From positions 3,100,001 through 3,164,000 of the forward strand of contig JAVTVX010000024.1 of NCBI GenBank assembly GCA_033439265.1: a DNA stretch of 64,000 nt. The letters are read 5' to 3'. The position numbers and the translations under genes are program-made. Source of the DNA: Dillenia suffruticosa. Taxonomy: Eukaryota > Streptophyta > Magnoliopsida > Dilleniales > Dilleniaceae. This document shows positions 1 to 11,376 of this stretch, piece after piece. Every line of letters starts with the position of its first letter. Position 1 is the first letter of the stretch. The notes under the pieces were generated by a model. It was given only the letters and a program-made list of their open reading frames with translations, made no database searches and was not told the DNA's origin.

Positions 1-620
1 AAAGGCTACTTAATCCCCTCCCATTTTAAACGTGTAACTATCTTTATGTTTAGGTGGGTTTAAAAAAAAAATACTATAAAAATAAAATATATCTTTTTTA
101 AAAAATTATAAAAAAAATTATTATTGATTCTAAAAAGTTGTGACACAGATCGAAGCAAGAGAGCTTTACCTTTTTCTAGCATTATGAACTTGGACCAATT
201 ATAAAGGCATGAGATATTTGTTGTAAGGGCAAGACATGTGAAAGAGATAAATGACCGGTGCAAAACATGAGATTGTGGCCCAATGCCATAAGTCGTTTGT
301 CCAAGTATCCCATTTATGGCACTTTTGTTAAATTTGGTAGCTCACTGTCGATAGAATATATGATTATAACTTTGTTTTTACGAGGTTTATGTGTATAGTG
401 AATGTCTGTATTATGTCAAATCATAAATTATTCTAAAGGTTTTCCATAAAAGTTGGCATTTATGTTCGGAAAAAATTTCATGAAATGGTAATAAATAGCT
501 TTAAAAAAGGGCCATCATGTTGCCTATAAGATATTGAAGTGAATAGATCCATAAAAAACCAAGGGCGGATTGGTAATTGTAGATCATAATTCCACGCCTC
601 CAAACACCCCCGCCCCCCAA
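1..620. other. AT-rich left end, no gene recognised
   Basis: No reading frame of interest. A C-rich stretch (about 593-620) just before the possible promoter of the signal-peptide exon is the only compositional feature. Confidence 0.5.
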
Positions 621-626
621 AAAAAA

Positions 627-952
627 GGCTATAAAGTGCAATTCTCACTTCAAGACTCCGCACTGTTTTGGTCTCGAACCTCTTATAAGCGTCATCACCA
701 CACTAAACTAGCTTCTAAGCTGCAATGGGGTCGCGTCTGCTTCTTCTGCTTACTGTTTTGGTCTTCTGTGCTGCTCTGGTATTATATTCAACATCGCCTT
801 TTCTATTACTACTTGTTTTAATCGTTTTAATCTCTCTCTCTCTCTCTCTCTCCCCCCCAACATATAAAAGTTTGAAACTTTGGCTTCTGTGTGCAGGCCT
901 CCTCAGATGTTAAGATTGACGACCATAAGGAGTTTCGGGTCCCATTCCAAAA

Positions 953-960
<8 letters not shown>
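627..960 (+). pseudogene. Orphan 5' end of a secreted-protein gene (signal-peptide exon plus short second exon)
   Basis: An ATG at 725 opens MGSRLLLLLTVLVFCAAL, a textbook signal peptide with a hydrophobic core and an AAL end. It stops at a GT donor at 779. A pyrimidine-rich stretch and an AG at about 896-897 then lead in phase 0 into ASSDVKIDDHKEFRVPFQ, which would be the mature N-terminus. A TATA-like box (ctataaag, about 629-636) lies some 90 bases upstream of the ATG, as in a genuine promoter. After about 955 the reading runs into (CT)n and poly-T and no further exon was found. This is either the surviving head of a secreted-protein gene or a gene whose later exons I cannot recognise. The family is unknown to me. 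Confidence 0.35.
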
Positions 961-984
<24 letters not shown>

Positions 985-1286
985 TTTTTTTTTTTTTTTT
1001 AATAACCGATCAGTCGATTCAAATGTTGTCGGTTTAATTTAAGAGAAATTTCTCCAACATTATCTTATTTATGTTCAAAATTTTAAACTAAAAAATTAGT
1101 TTTTTTTTTTGTTTTTTTGGTGAAGATTACAGGATCTGCAAATAGAAAACTTGATGCTCTCTATCTCCAGCAAATGGGATTCCAAAGAAAATCCACTAAA
1201 CACCAACCACAGAATTGATCACGTCTCATCTCTAGCGAATGATTTCAATTCTGGAACTTTTGGGGACTAGTGTGAGAAACAAAATC

Positions 1287-3506
1287 ATGGCTGAATTCCA
1301 AATGTTGATGGTTCTCCTTTTGAGTTCTATATCTTGTCCCTCCTTTCGTAGTCTTCAAATTCCTTCATAAGGTATGGTGGGCTCCAATTTGGATGCACAG
1401 GTTCATGGAGAAACAACGAATCAAAGGGCCTTCTTACAAGTTTCTGCATTTTTTTGTGTATATTGGGGATGAACCCGAGCCTATTAGATGATGGAGGGAA
1501 GGTGTCGTTTGAGCGGAAACTCATTGGCTTACAAGTTCCTGCATGGGAACAATAAAGAGGTCCTCAGTCTGAAAAAGGAAGAAACATGCAAACCCATGGA
1601 TTCATCCCATAATATCTTCCCTAGACTTCAGCCTCATGTTCACTTATGCATCAAACTATACGGAAAGAAGTGTCTGAAGATCCCTTTTGTTTTGTGATTT
1701 TGTATTTAAGATTTTATACCATCACGGCGGTCATTGGAAGACTTTTCAACCACCGCAGATCATTCTATCATCTCTAACCGGAGAAATGATGGCCGCTGGT
1801 TGTCAGATTCATTCTACCGTCTCTAACTCAGTAACGATCATCCAATGACCGCCGAACTCTTAGTCCAGGGGATGGTAGAAAATCCCTCCTTATTCTTGGC
1901 TTGTTCAGATGATGCTTTCTAACTCTTTTACCCCTACTTAAAAATAATAATAATAAATAAATAAAAATAAAAATATTAGGAGGGAGCTACCTTTTCTGGC
2001 ATGGACCTCACGCTCAATTAATCACTACTGACTTGGAGATGATTAAGTACGTCATGAACAACAAAAACGGAGCTTATACTAAACCAGATAGTAAAGGATT
2101 TGTTAAAAAGCTGATAGGAGGACTTGCGATGGCTGAAGGAGACAAGTGGGCGAAGCTCCGAAAATTGTCAAGCCATGCATTTCAAGCCCAGAGCTTGAAA
2201 GTAATTCGGTCAGCTGTTGCTTTGCTAGCTAGTTTGAGATTTCTAAATGACAAAAGTAGTAACTTGAATTATTTGCAAACAGGATTTGGTGCCAGCAATG
2301 ATCGCGAGTGTGGGGACAATGCTTGAGAAGTGGAAAGAATATGAATATGAAGGCAAAGAAGTAGAGGTGTTTGAAGAATTTAGAGTCTTAACATCAGAAG
2401 TAACTTCCAGGACAGCTTTTGGAAGCAGCTATTTAGAAGGGAAACACACCTTTGACATGTTGATGAAGTTGACCATAATACTGGTCAGAAATACATATAG
2501 GATCAGGTTCCCTGTAATTAGGTATGTTTAGTCAAGTCTCAGTTAAAATTTCCTAGCTAAATTAAAGGTACCGTTGCAGGATTATGAGGAAATTGTTCTC
2601 AGGGCTTTTTTTTTTTTTTTTTAGTGATATTATGAGAACTAGTGATGATATTGAAGCAGAGAAACTTGAAAAAGGAATGCGGGACTCAGTATTAGAGCTA
2701 GTAAAGAAAAGAGAAGAGAAGGTGACCTAGGGAGAAGTGGACAATTTTGGTAGTGACTTTCTTGGATTGCTCATAAAGGCCAATCATGAGAAGAGTGGTG
2801 GGAAAAACGGGATTTCTGCTGAAGATCTGGTTGATGAATGCAAGACATTCTATTTCGCGGGACATGAAACTACTACGAGCCTGCTTGCATGGACTGTTCT
2901 TCTTCTAGCCATCCATAATGATTGGCAAGAGAAAGCAAGGAAGGAGGTTTTGGATATCTTTGGTCAACAAGTTCGGAACTCTGATGGCATTGCAAGATTG
3001 AAGACCGTAAGAAGACTATATCTCTTAAAAACATAATCATAAAAATATTCGACTGACTTGTCATATGTTTATTCCTGCTTTTTGTATACAGATGAACATG
3101 ATCATCAATGAATCTCTAAGACTATACCGTCCGGTGAATGCAATTCCAAGGAAAGTCAGAAGGAAAGTTCAAGTGGGGAAGCTTATTCTTCCAACTGATA
3201 TTGAGGTGCTCATTCCAGTTCTAGCACTTCATCATGACCCAAATATATGAGGATCTTTTCAACCGGGAGAGATTTTCAGGAGTTGCCAAACCCACAAACA
3301 ACAATACGGATGCATTTCTACCCTTTGGCTTGGGTCCTCGAACTTGTGTGGGGCTAAATTTTGCAACCACCGAAGCCAAGATCGCTCTTTCTATGATTTT
3401 GCAACGCTACTCTTTTACTCTTTCCCCTGCCTATGTCCACTCACCCTCTACGCTAATCATGTCTAGACCTGAGCATGGGATTCAGCTATTTCTCCACAGG
3501 TTGTAA
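1287..3506 (+). pseudogene. Cytochrome P450 pseudogene, CYP749A-like (CYP72 clan)
   Basis: Five exon remnants follow the CYP749 plan. Exon 1 (1287-about 1690) has the membrane anchor, then VWWAPIWMHRFMEKQRIKGP and HGNNKEVLSLKK. Exon 2 (about 1991-2200) has GPHAQLITTD and GDKWAKLRKLSSHAF. Exon 3 is 2283-2521, exon 4 is 2625-3006 with the oxygen-binding I-helix motif AGHETT, and exon 5 is 3092-3506. Exon 5 has the K-helix ESLRL and the heme loop FGLGPRTCVG. Intact relatives are ER-anchored monooxygenases. This copy is dead. There is a frame change in the anchor region, a 95-bp insertion in exon 1 (1434-1528), and an in-frame TAG at 2728-2730. Near 3245 there is a deletion plus frameshift where relatives read a W..LFKPERF segment. 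The heme and I-helix motifs survive, so inactivation is fairly recent. The family call rests on remembered similarity. Confidence 0.85.
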
Positions 3507-3727
3507 ATTGCAGACCAAGATTAATTGTTGCTAGAGACTTGAGCAAGAGGCTGTGCTGAAGAAATAAATCTCCGAGAGAGAATTGACTTGTTTGCCGGAC
3601 AGAATAGTACAGAGTCTTGTTTGCAGGACGGAATAGTACAGAGTAGATGTAAAAGAAGCCTATTTAATATATCATTACTAATAAATCAAGTCTTGTGAAT
3701 ATTGCCTGTACCAAGCATAATGGTCCA

Positions 3728-3843
3728 ATGTTAAAAGTTTTTTTTTTTTTTTTTTTTGGGTTAATTGGAATCCTGATCTCAGGATTGAGGGAGATGATTG
3801 TGACCACTAAATTGTCCCCTTAGAGATATGTTAAAAGTTTTTT
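3728..3843 (-). mobile_element. Short tRNA-like SINE with 16-bp target-site duplication
   Basis: The 16-mer atgttaaaagtttttt occurs at 3728-3743 and again at 3828-3843, bracketing an insert of about 84 bp. The insert begins with a poly-T run, so its sense strand is minus and ends in poly-A. Read on the minus strand it has an A-box-like tttagtggtcacaatc and a B-box-like gagatcaggattccaat, spaced as in a tRNA. The same layout and very similar sequence occur at 35605-35700, which makes this a small SINE family rather than a chance tract. Confidence 0.7.
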
Positions 3844-5095
3844 AAGACAAAAACCAAAACAATATATATAATATTAACAATATGTATGAATTAGGGCTTA
3901 GGAGATTTCCGATTTGCTGGTGGCCCTCGGCAAATCTTCGGGGTATTTATATGGGTCTCGGACAACGATAGAAGTCGTCCTAAAATCTTAGAATTCTGAG
4001 GTCCAAATCTAAGACACTGTTGAAAAAATGGAATTGGGTCAATGATACCAAAATCCTTCTGGGCTTAGAAGTTTGAACTGATTTTGGGCTGCAAGTGTGG
4101 GCTTTGGCTCCTTTCAGAACAGCAACATGTGTTTTTAATTTTTATGCAGGGAAATTGGGTTTTTGCCAAGTTATAATCCCACTGATTGAGTAGTCAATTT
4201 AAGTAGATTTATCTAAAATCCCCTTTAGAAAAGTTGATTTAAGATTAAATATAATATTTAATACAAAACATTAATTTAATAATAATAATATAATTATTTT
4301 TCATATAAAACTTTCAATTTTACTTGAAAATTCTATTTGTTCCACCAAAAATATGTCACTTTAATTCTTTTAACACCCAAAATTTGGAATAATTGGTTGG
4401 TAATTGTATGCAAGATAAGGAGGGTAAGTGTTTTAATTCCATCCATATATCAATGCTGTTGAGATCAATTTAAACAAAAAAATAGAGAAAGATTATCAAC
4501 AAATTAGGAACGAATCAAGTTGAACATATTATAGGAGGAGATTTTTAAGTAATGGTCCAATTTGGTCTTCGGATCAAATCAAGTGGGTCTATGTACCCGA
4601 GGAGACGTGACAGTGATCACAACTTTACTCTCCTAATCTTGTAATTCGGATTTCAAATTTCGTGTAATTAAAAAAAAAAATCATATGGGTCTATAATTTT
4701 ATCATTTTCAGGATTTCAGTTGTTCTTAACATTGCAATTCATTATCATCCAAGTTCATATTTTTCATTTTCTAACTTGCCTTATCTATATTTATTTATAA
4801 TTTATATACAATAATAATAACAACCCAAACCCCTTGTCTCACTAAGTGATATTAATTATATAAATCATTTCATATCTTAATATTCATACTTTTTTATATG
4901 ATCATTTTTTTATTACACGACAACAATAATTATATATTTTATCTTTCAATAATATAAATATTTTTATATCTTTATATTTTATCTTGTATTATATGTTAAT
5001 CATTTTATAATTCATATAAAAAAAATCTATTTAAAATATCATAAAGGCTCATAATTAACATATCTTCCATCCACCTAATTTTTTTTTATGTGTTT
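3844..5095. other. AT-rich intergenic stretch
   Basis: No gene, RNA or element with defined ends was seen. Local AT content is very high from about 4790 to 5060. Confidence 0.5.
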
Positions 5096-5099
5096 TGGC

Positions 5100-5300
5100 C
5101 ATCACCCAGTATTTAAAGTTTCATCCCGATTAATCTGGATAGATCGCTGTAAGGCTCACTTTGTTGAAGCGGATCTCCCAATATTATTTTTTCAGTATTC
5201 AGGGAGAGTCGAACTCCCGACCTGATTAAAGAACAATGACACTCATCCCATTTACGTCAAATAGTGCCGATTCTATCCACATGATTGCTTGCCTGAGTAA
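5100..5300 (-). repeat. Dispersed tRNA-like repeat (SINE family B), reverse copy
   Basis: On the minus strand this carries a B-box-like ggtcgggagttcgactctcc and ends in a ccagattaatcggga tail. The copies near 53225-53345 and 55150-55310 have the same order: box A, the ttaatca track, box B, an A-rich stretch, then a ggattaatcg tail. Boundaries are approximate. No clear target-site duplication was found. Confidence 0.45.
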
Positions 5301-5394
5301 GTGAGACGTACCTCGGCGGTCCGGATAAGTCAGACACCTACCCATAGGAAATTCGGAGGCAACCAAAGTCGATAATAAGATTTTATTTATCAAA

Positions 5395-5520
5395 CGGAGA
5401 ATTGATTTAGTGAAATATGATACTAAATTTTTTAATTCAGGTTTTTAATTTGATTCATAGATTAAATATAAAAAAAATTATATTAAAAGAATAACCCTTT
5501 TAAATAATGGGCTATTGGTC
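5395..5520 (+). repeat. Dispersed tRNA-like repeat (SINE family B), degraded copy
   Basis: It starts with aattgatttagtgaaatatg and continues through an AT-rich middle to aaaaaaaattatattaaaag. Start and middle match the copy at 36430-36600 closely. The tail is lost. It is older or more degraded than the 55 kb copy. Confidence 0.4.
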
Positions 5521-5576
5521 CTCAAACATATCATAATAAAATCAATACGTCGTGGCGGTGACTTTCGCAGGCAGGG

Positions 5577-5577
5577 G

Positions 5578-5622
<45 letters not shown>
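5577..5622 (+). repeat. (TC)n microsatellite
   Basis: Near-perfect dinucleotide tract of about 45 bp. It produces spurious Arg/Glu-repeat reading frames on the minus strand. Confidence 0.95.
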
Positions 5623-5624
<2 letters not shown>

Positions 5625-5939
5625 GGTAGATTTATGTTTTACTTTTTGGCGTTGTTTTCTCAAATAAATGAATTACTTAATCTACTCGTTTGTGCATATG
5701 CCATTAAAGTTGAATTTTCTTGGGTCATCTTTTTTAGAAGAAATCTTAGAGCTTCACGCCTCCTTATACATATAATTTTTTTAAATGTAATGGTAATAAG
5801 CAGTCAATCTATATGAATTGATAGCGTAGCATTCATCTTTCCGAAATTTATGCAATAATTTTGGGCATAGATAGGTAGAAAGCTTGACTGCAAACACGAA
5901 TGATATTTTTAGTTGTAGATTTTATTTGGAAATCTTTTT

Positions 5940-6098
5940 CTAAAATGTTCTTTTTTGGAAAAATAATGATAACATTTCGTTTGCATGGACTATGACGATG
6001 TATGCTGGACAGAGAGAGAAAGAGAGAGAGAGAGAGAGTCAAACAAATGCAAAAGAGAAAATCGAGCACAATCGTCCATCCTTCTAGAAATAAAAATC

Positions 6099-6147
<49 letters not shown>

Positions 6148-6184
6148 TCGAGCACAATCGTCCATCCTTCTAGAAATAAAAATC

Positions 6185-6222
<38 letters not shown>

Positions 6223-6735
6223 GGCTCTGACTTTTAGATTCCAATTTAGAAAAATATCATCAATCTTTTTAGATTTTTCCAAAGGGTTCTTATTTTCAAA
6301 AGATGATAATAAGACCATCTTTCTCACCCTGGAGTGCATGAATTCCATTGTCCTCCGCCGGAAATCATGCGAATTCTGCAAGAGGATGCAAGTGATCTCC
6401 ATCTTCCTAGACGATAGGATTGTTTAGGCCCACCGGGCTTGCTTTCTTGTTCCCTTTCCTCTCCCCAAAAAAATAAAAAATAAAAAATAAAAAATAAAAA
6501 ATAAAATTGAAAGATAATAAGACTTTGTTTGCGTGGGCTAGACTATGTTTGCTGGACAAATGGAAAGAGTCAAATAAACACAAAAGAGAACTGCAGCAGT
6601 CGTAGTTGTTGGAAGGAGTCAAAAAAACGCAAAAGAGAAACTCTTGCACAATTGTCCATCCTTTTAGAAACAAAAGTAGTAGTAGTGGTGGTGGGTAATG
6701 ATGATGATGATGATGATGAGCCTGAAGATTAGAAT
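5940..6735. repeat. Local duplication block with embedded (GA)n, (AAT)n and (AAAAT)n tracts
   Basis: A unit with the phrases ttgcatggactatgacgatg, tgctggaca, gtcaaacaaatgcaaaagag and cacaatcgtccatccttcta appears at about 5980-6095. The last part is repeated at 6148-6185, and diverged versions follow at 6526-6595 and 6615-6680. Each copy ends in a trinucleotide or pentanucleotide microsatellite: (AAT)n at 6103-6143 and 6184-6221, (AAAAT)n-like at 6470-6504. No convincing protein is encoded. Long reading frames here are Asn, Ile or Leu homopolymers from the microsatellites. Confidence 0.75.
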
Positions 6736-6791
6736 ATTGTACGTAGAAGAGAGGAGCTAAATGTGCATAATTACGTGAACAAATGTAATAC

Positions 6792-6793
<2 letters not shown>

Positions 6794-6850
<57 letters not shown>
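6794..6850 (+). repeat. (CT)n microsatellite, 57 bp
   Basis: Uninterrupted CT dinucleotides, about 28 units. Likely hypervariable in length between individuals. Confidence 0.98.
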
Positions 6851-6855
<5 letters not shown>

Positions 6856-7714
6856 AGGGAACACCATATATTTGTCAGACTTCAAATACATATGCACCAC
6901 ACTATGAGGATTACAAAACTCATGAAAACCAAGAGAGAAAGTGGGTTACATATTAGTATCGCATATTAATAACATAGATACTTAACTTATTTAAATCTCA
7001 ATCCTGACTTAGCTACCCTTAAAATATATAAATTAAAATTTCTATTTAGTGTTATCTAATATGATTAAAAATACCCAAACACAATTAGGTACTTCAAAAA
7101 CCTTCATGCAAAATGACCCTTTGTTTGGAGGCCAATGTATAGTCACACTGGCTTAGTGGCTTTGAATTTTAGTTACATTTATAGCCCTTTAAAGATAAGC
7201 ACCCCTAAAATCCATGACGAGAAAAACTTAATAGCCCTCCAATAACTTTTTTTTTTTTTTTGCCAAATTTATACTTTAGTCTTTGTTCTATGAAAAATAG
7301 GCTTGCAAAGAAAACATTCCCACCCCTTTTTTCTATTATTTGAATTAAAAAAAGACCTGATTATATTTTTCAAAATTATCTTCTCTTGTTCCTGGTTTGG
7401 AGGCCCCATTGGCGCTGCTTTCCAGACTGCCAAACATGTGCAACACGACGCCTCTTTAGAAGCACGAGTTCTCACCACACATGCATGCCCAACTTTTTTG
7501 GAACTCAATTATGAATTTTCTATCACATTACATTATTATGCTAATTAAACTTTTTAGTTGATAAGATGGTAATGTATCACTACTGATCTTTTATTATTTG
7601 AAAAAGTTATCCCATTTTATATTTAGAAGATAAAGAAAATTAAGATCCAACGATTCAAACTTTTACGATTTGTCATTATTGATACCAGTTTAAAACTTAA
7701 TTTAAAAAAAAAAA

Positions 7715-8135
7715 AGAAAAAAAGCAAGGTGAATAGCACCAATTCTCTCATTGACTCTCATAACTATCGACAAAATTCGAGAAAAACAAGTGAAACTGCA
7801 TTTCATTTATTATTTATATTCTTTTAGTAGAAATCAAAAGAAACTTGGGTCGTGATGGTAAGTGCTAGTTGAGTCGTGATGAAACATCTGAGACACACAC
7901 AATTGAACATGTGAAACTAGTTTTATTTGTTTTGACCTATGAGGTCTACATTGTCAACTACACAATTACCCAAATTGAAATCTGACGCATTCTGTCCCCC
8001 CTTCCAGAGGCTTTTATCATCTCCTTCTTAGCACCAGTCAAGAACATTCTTGGCGGGAGTTGTGAAAGTAAAAAAAGCGAAGAAAAGATCTTTTAATGAT
8101 TTCATCTCCCTCTAAGAAATCAAAGATCAAAATTA

Positions 8136-8175
<40 letters not shown>

Positions 8176-8235
8176 GATTTTTTTTTTTAGATGACAAGAC
8201 AAATCAACACGACAAATTCAACAAAACCTTTCTTT
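7715..8235 (+). repeat. UGT-upstream duplicated block, copy 1
   Basis: This stretch shares an ordered series of phrases with 10775-11550. They include ggtgaatagca, attcttttagtagaaatcaaa, gtgctag with tgatgaaac, acacacac, ctagttttatttgttttga, tattgtcaac, catctcctt, acattc(t/c)tgg, aagaaatcaaaga, (GA)n and gacaaatcaacac. It ends about 400 bases before the start codon of the glycosyltransferase and so forms part of its upstream region. Confidence 0.65.
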
Positions 8236-8579
8236 AGCCTTCAAATCAATCACGGTTCCATTATAGAGAAGGGATTATCTTGGGGGATCAAGAATAATTT
8301 TGCAATCAAATCCGAGGGCAAAAGGGGAAGATTGATTCTCTTGTTTAGTTAATTTAAGATAAATCACATCTTTGATTTGATAAGAATATCTATTTTTCCG
8401 AAAGAATATTTTATCATAATGAAAAAATCTTGAGGAATTTCACAAATTTGGTGAAGTTGGGTAAAATAATGCATATATAACAATTTTTTTATTTATCCTT
8501 ACTATGTTTTACCACCTCTCAATCCAATTCAAACTTCTGGCAAAATGTTGAAAATACATGTTAGTTTTCATTAATTCTG

Positions 8580-8597
8580 TATATATATATATATAGG
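8580..8597 (+). promoter_or_regulatory. Probable TATA region of the UGT74-like gene
   Basis: An alternating (TA)n tract ending in tatatagg lies about 40-55 bases upstream of the ATG at 8637. This is the usual spacing for a plant core promoter with a short leader. No other TATA candidate is nearer. Confidence 0.45.
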
Positions 8598-8636
8598 ACC
8601 AAAGAGGGAGAAAATATAGCAGAGACACCAAAAACA

Positions 8637-10128
8637 ATGGTGCAGAAATACAGTGCTCATGTCATCGTGCTCCCATATCCAAGCCAAGGCCACATAAACC
8701 CTCTCCTCCAATTTGCCAAGCGTCTAGCCTCCAAAGGTGTCAAAGCTACCTTGGCCACGACTTACTACACTGTGCAATCCATTTCTGCACCAAATGTTGG
8801 AGTGGAGCCAATCTCTGATGGATTTGATGAGGGTGGCTTTTCACAAGCCAAAAATGAGGATGTGTTTCTCAAGTCATTCAAAGCTAATGGATCTAGAACT
8901 CTATCTCAACTTATTGACAAGTACAAAAACTCTGCAGCCCCTGTGGATTGTGTAGTTTATGATTCATTTCTTACCTGGGCTTTAGACGTGGCTAAGCTAC
9001 ATGGCATATATGGAGCAGCTTTTTTCACCAATTCTGCCGCAGTTTGCTCCATATTCTGCCGCATACACCATGGCCAGCTTGCTTTGCCTTTGAAGAAAGA
9101 AGAATCGCCTCTGCAGATTCCCGGCCTGCCTCCCTTGAATGCTTCTGACTTGCCAACTTTTCTGAGGGCTCCGGAAAGCAACCCTGCTTACTTGGCCATG
9201 AAGCTGAATCAATTTGCTAACCTAGAAAAGGCTGACTGGGTGTTTGACAACACTTTGGAAGGGTTAGAAGGCGAGGTAAGGCTTTTAAATTACTTAATGA
9301 TGTCTTCAAAGTACATTTGTAGGTATTCTCAGTAAATTCATTATCCTATTTGTTTTATTAAAACAGGCAGCGAATTGCATATCTGAGTTCTGGCCTGCAA
9401 CTTTAATTGGTCCTATGGTGCCATCAGCTTATTTAGACGGCCAAATTGAGGGAGACAAAGGATATGGAGCCAGTCTATGGAAGCCCCTATGTGAGGAGTG
9501 CAGTCAATGGTTAGAAGCAAAACCACCCAAAACAGTGGTTTATGTCTCCTTCGGGAGCATGGTGTCATTGTCAGAGAAACAAATGGAGGAGATTGCCTGT
9601 GGGTTATTAGAGAGTGGCTTTCACTTCCTCTGGGTTGTTAAAGACTCTGAACGTGGCAAGCTGCCTGATGGTTTCCTAGACTTGGCAAAAGAGAAGGGCT
9701 TGTTAGTAACATGGTGCAACCAACTAGAAATGCTGGCACATCAAGCCATTGGTTGCTTCGTGACTCATTGTGGTTGGAACTCGACACTTGAAGGGTTGAG
9801 CCTCGGGGTGCCAATGGTGGGTGTGCCACAGTGGTCTGATCAGATGCCTGATGCCAAGTTTATAGAGGATGTCTGGGGAGTAGGGCTCAGAGCTAAGGAA
9901 GATGAGAAGGGAATTGTGAGCAGAGAAGCGCTCATATCTTGCTTGAGGGGAGTAATGGAAGGAGAGAGAAGCCAAGTGATCAAGAAGAATGGCCGTAAAT
10001 ATAGAGAGTTGGCAAAGAAAGCAGTGAGTGCTGGAGGAAATTCTGACAAGAAAATCAATGAATTTGTAGGGAAACTGAAATCTTCCGGCCAGGTGACATG
10101 GGAATCTAATGGTCATATTCATGTATAA
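8637..10128 (+). CDS. UDP-glycosyltransferase, UGT74 group (466 aa, 2 exons)
   Basis: Exons 8637-9275 and 9367-10128 are joined in phase 0 across a 91-bp GT-AG intron at GEGE/AANC, the intron position usual in UGT74 genes. The protein would move glucose from UDP-glucose to a small acceptor such as a carboxylate, hydroxyl or thiohydroximate, in the cytosol. Visible landmarks are the catalytic His19 in PSQGHINP, Asp109 in VVYDSF as the charge-relay partner, and a full 44-residue PSPG donor-binding box at about 329-372. That box starts with WCNQLEMLAHQA, contains HCGWNSTLEG and ends in SDQ; the final Gln favours UDP-glucose. There is no signal peptide or membrane segment, as expected. Length is normal (450-470) and the frame is intact. 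The acceptor cannot be deduced: UGT74 members act on salicylate, IAA/IBA, glucosinolate precursors and terpenoids. Confidence 0.93.
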
Positions 10129-10245
10129 TTCGCATTTAGGTTTTGTGCTTAGAAGGTTGTGTCCTTTGTGTGGCAAGTCTTAGCTTGTTGTGTTCTTTGG
10201 TTTTTCGTTCACAGATTAGGTTTGTTATTTTTATGGAAAAAATGC

Positions 10246-10324
<79 letters not shown>
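10246..10324 (+). repeat. (AAT)n microsatellite, about 79 bp, in the UGT 3' flank
   Basis: About 26 uninterrupted AAT units lie 120 bases past the UGT stop codon, so the tract is probably inside or just beyond the 3' UTR. It explains the poly-Asn, poly-Ile and poly-Tyr reading frames over it. Confidence 0.97.
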
Positions 10325-10326
<2 letters not shown>

Positions 10327-10774
10327 GAATGGGGGAAAAGACGAGAGCACGAAATAGACCCAGAAATCTACATCCTCTAATGGGTATTCTATCCAGATAT
10401 CTGCGACTGTGAGAAGCAAAACTAACAAGGGTTAAAATTAAACTAACAATGGAGGTTCAAAACTCAAAATTTAGGGCTTTGCAGACATGAAAGGTAATAC
10501 TATAGAATTCAAAATGAAGAAACGAAAAGAGCATTTTCTTTTATGTTGACCTGAACAAGAGAGGGCCTTTCCAGAATGGCTGCAGAGAGTGCTCGAGAGA
10601 GCTGATCAGAGACACCGAGAGAAGTCCACGAAATTCATTCATTTGCATAAAACGTGTCCGCTCCTTTTCTGTCCAAGACAGAAGCTTCAGCAGCGGCCAA
10701 CCTTGGCTACCAGAAATTCGAACTCTTACGGTCGGCCACCATTGGTGCCAGTTCTGAGCTGAGTTTCAGGAACT

Positions 10775-10922
10775 TTGGTGAATAGCATCCATCCTCTTCT
10801 TTATTCTCGTGACTCAGGGAAAAACGGTCAAATTACATTTTATTCATTGATTGAATTTTTTGGTATGAAATCAAAGGAAGGACGGTGGTAGTCAGTGCTA
10901 ATTCATTCTTGATGAAACCTCT

Positions 10923-10953
<31 letters not shown>

Positions 10954-11345
10954 GTAAAACTATTTTTATTTGTTTTGATCAATGAATTCTATATTGTCAA
11001 CCTTTGATGCTCACTTCTCAATACCAATGTTTTCGTGTTTGAAATATTTTTTAAATAATTATATATTTCATCGTCTTTAATTTTTATTATAAAATATAAA
11101 TAATTTGCTTTTTTTACAAAATAATTGATATTTATATAAAAATATTTATATATTTTATATTTACGTGATGTCATTTTTTTTCTCGTATCATTTCGTACAA
11201 TCTATTTGTCCTTTCTCTCATAAGGTTTTAACATCTCCTTTAACACCGATCAAGGACATTCCTGGAGTTACCGATCTAAATAATAAGCCATAAAAATATC
11301 ATCTGTGGATTTCATGTCCTCATAAGAAATCAAAGAGCAAAATTT

Positions 11346-11376
<31 letters not shown>

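Noticed and set aside
6002-6402. Reading frames of 100-141 residues on both strands
   Set aside because: They consist mainly of Asn, Ile or Leu runs read out of (AAT)n tracts. No codon or domain evidence.
10143-10428. Overlapping frames with poly-Asn, poly-Ile and poly-Tyr in the UGT 3' flank
   Set aside because: Pure translations of the (AAT)26 microsatellite.
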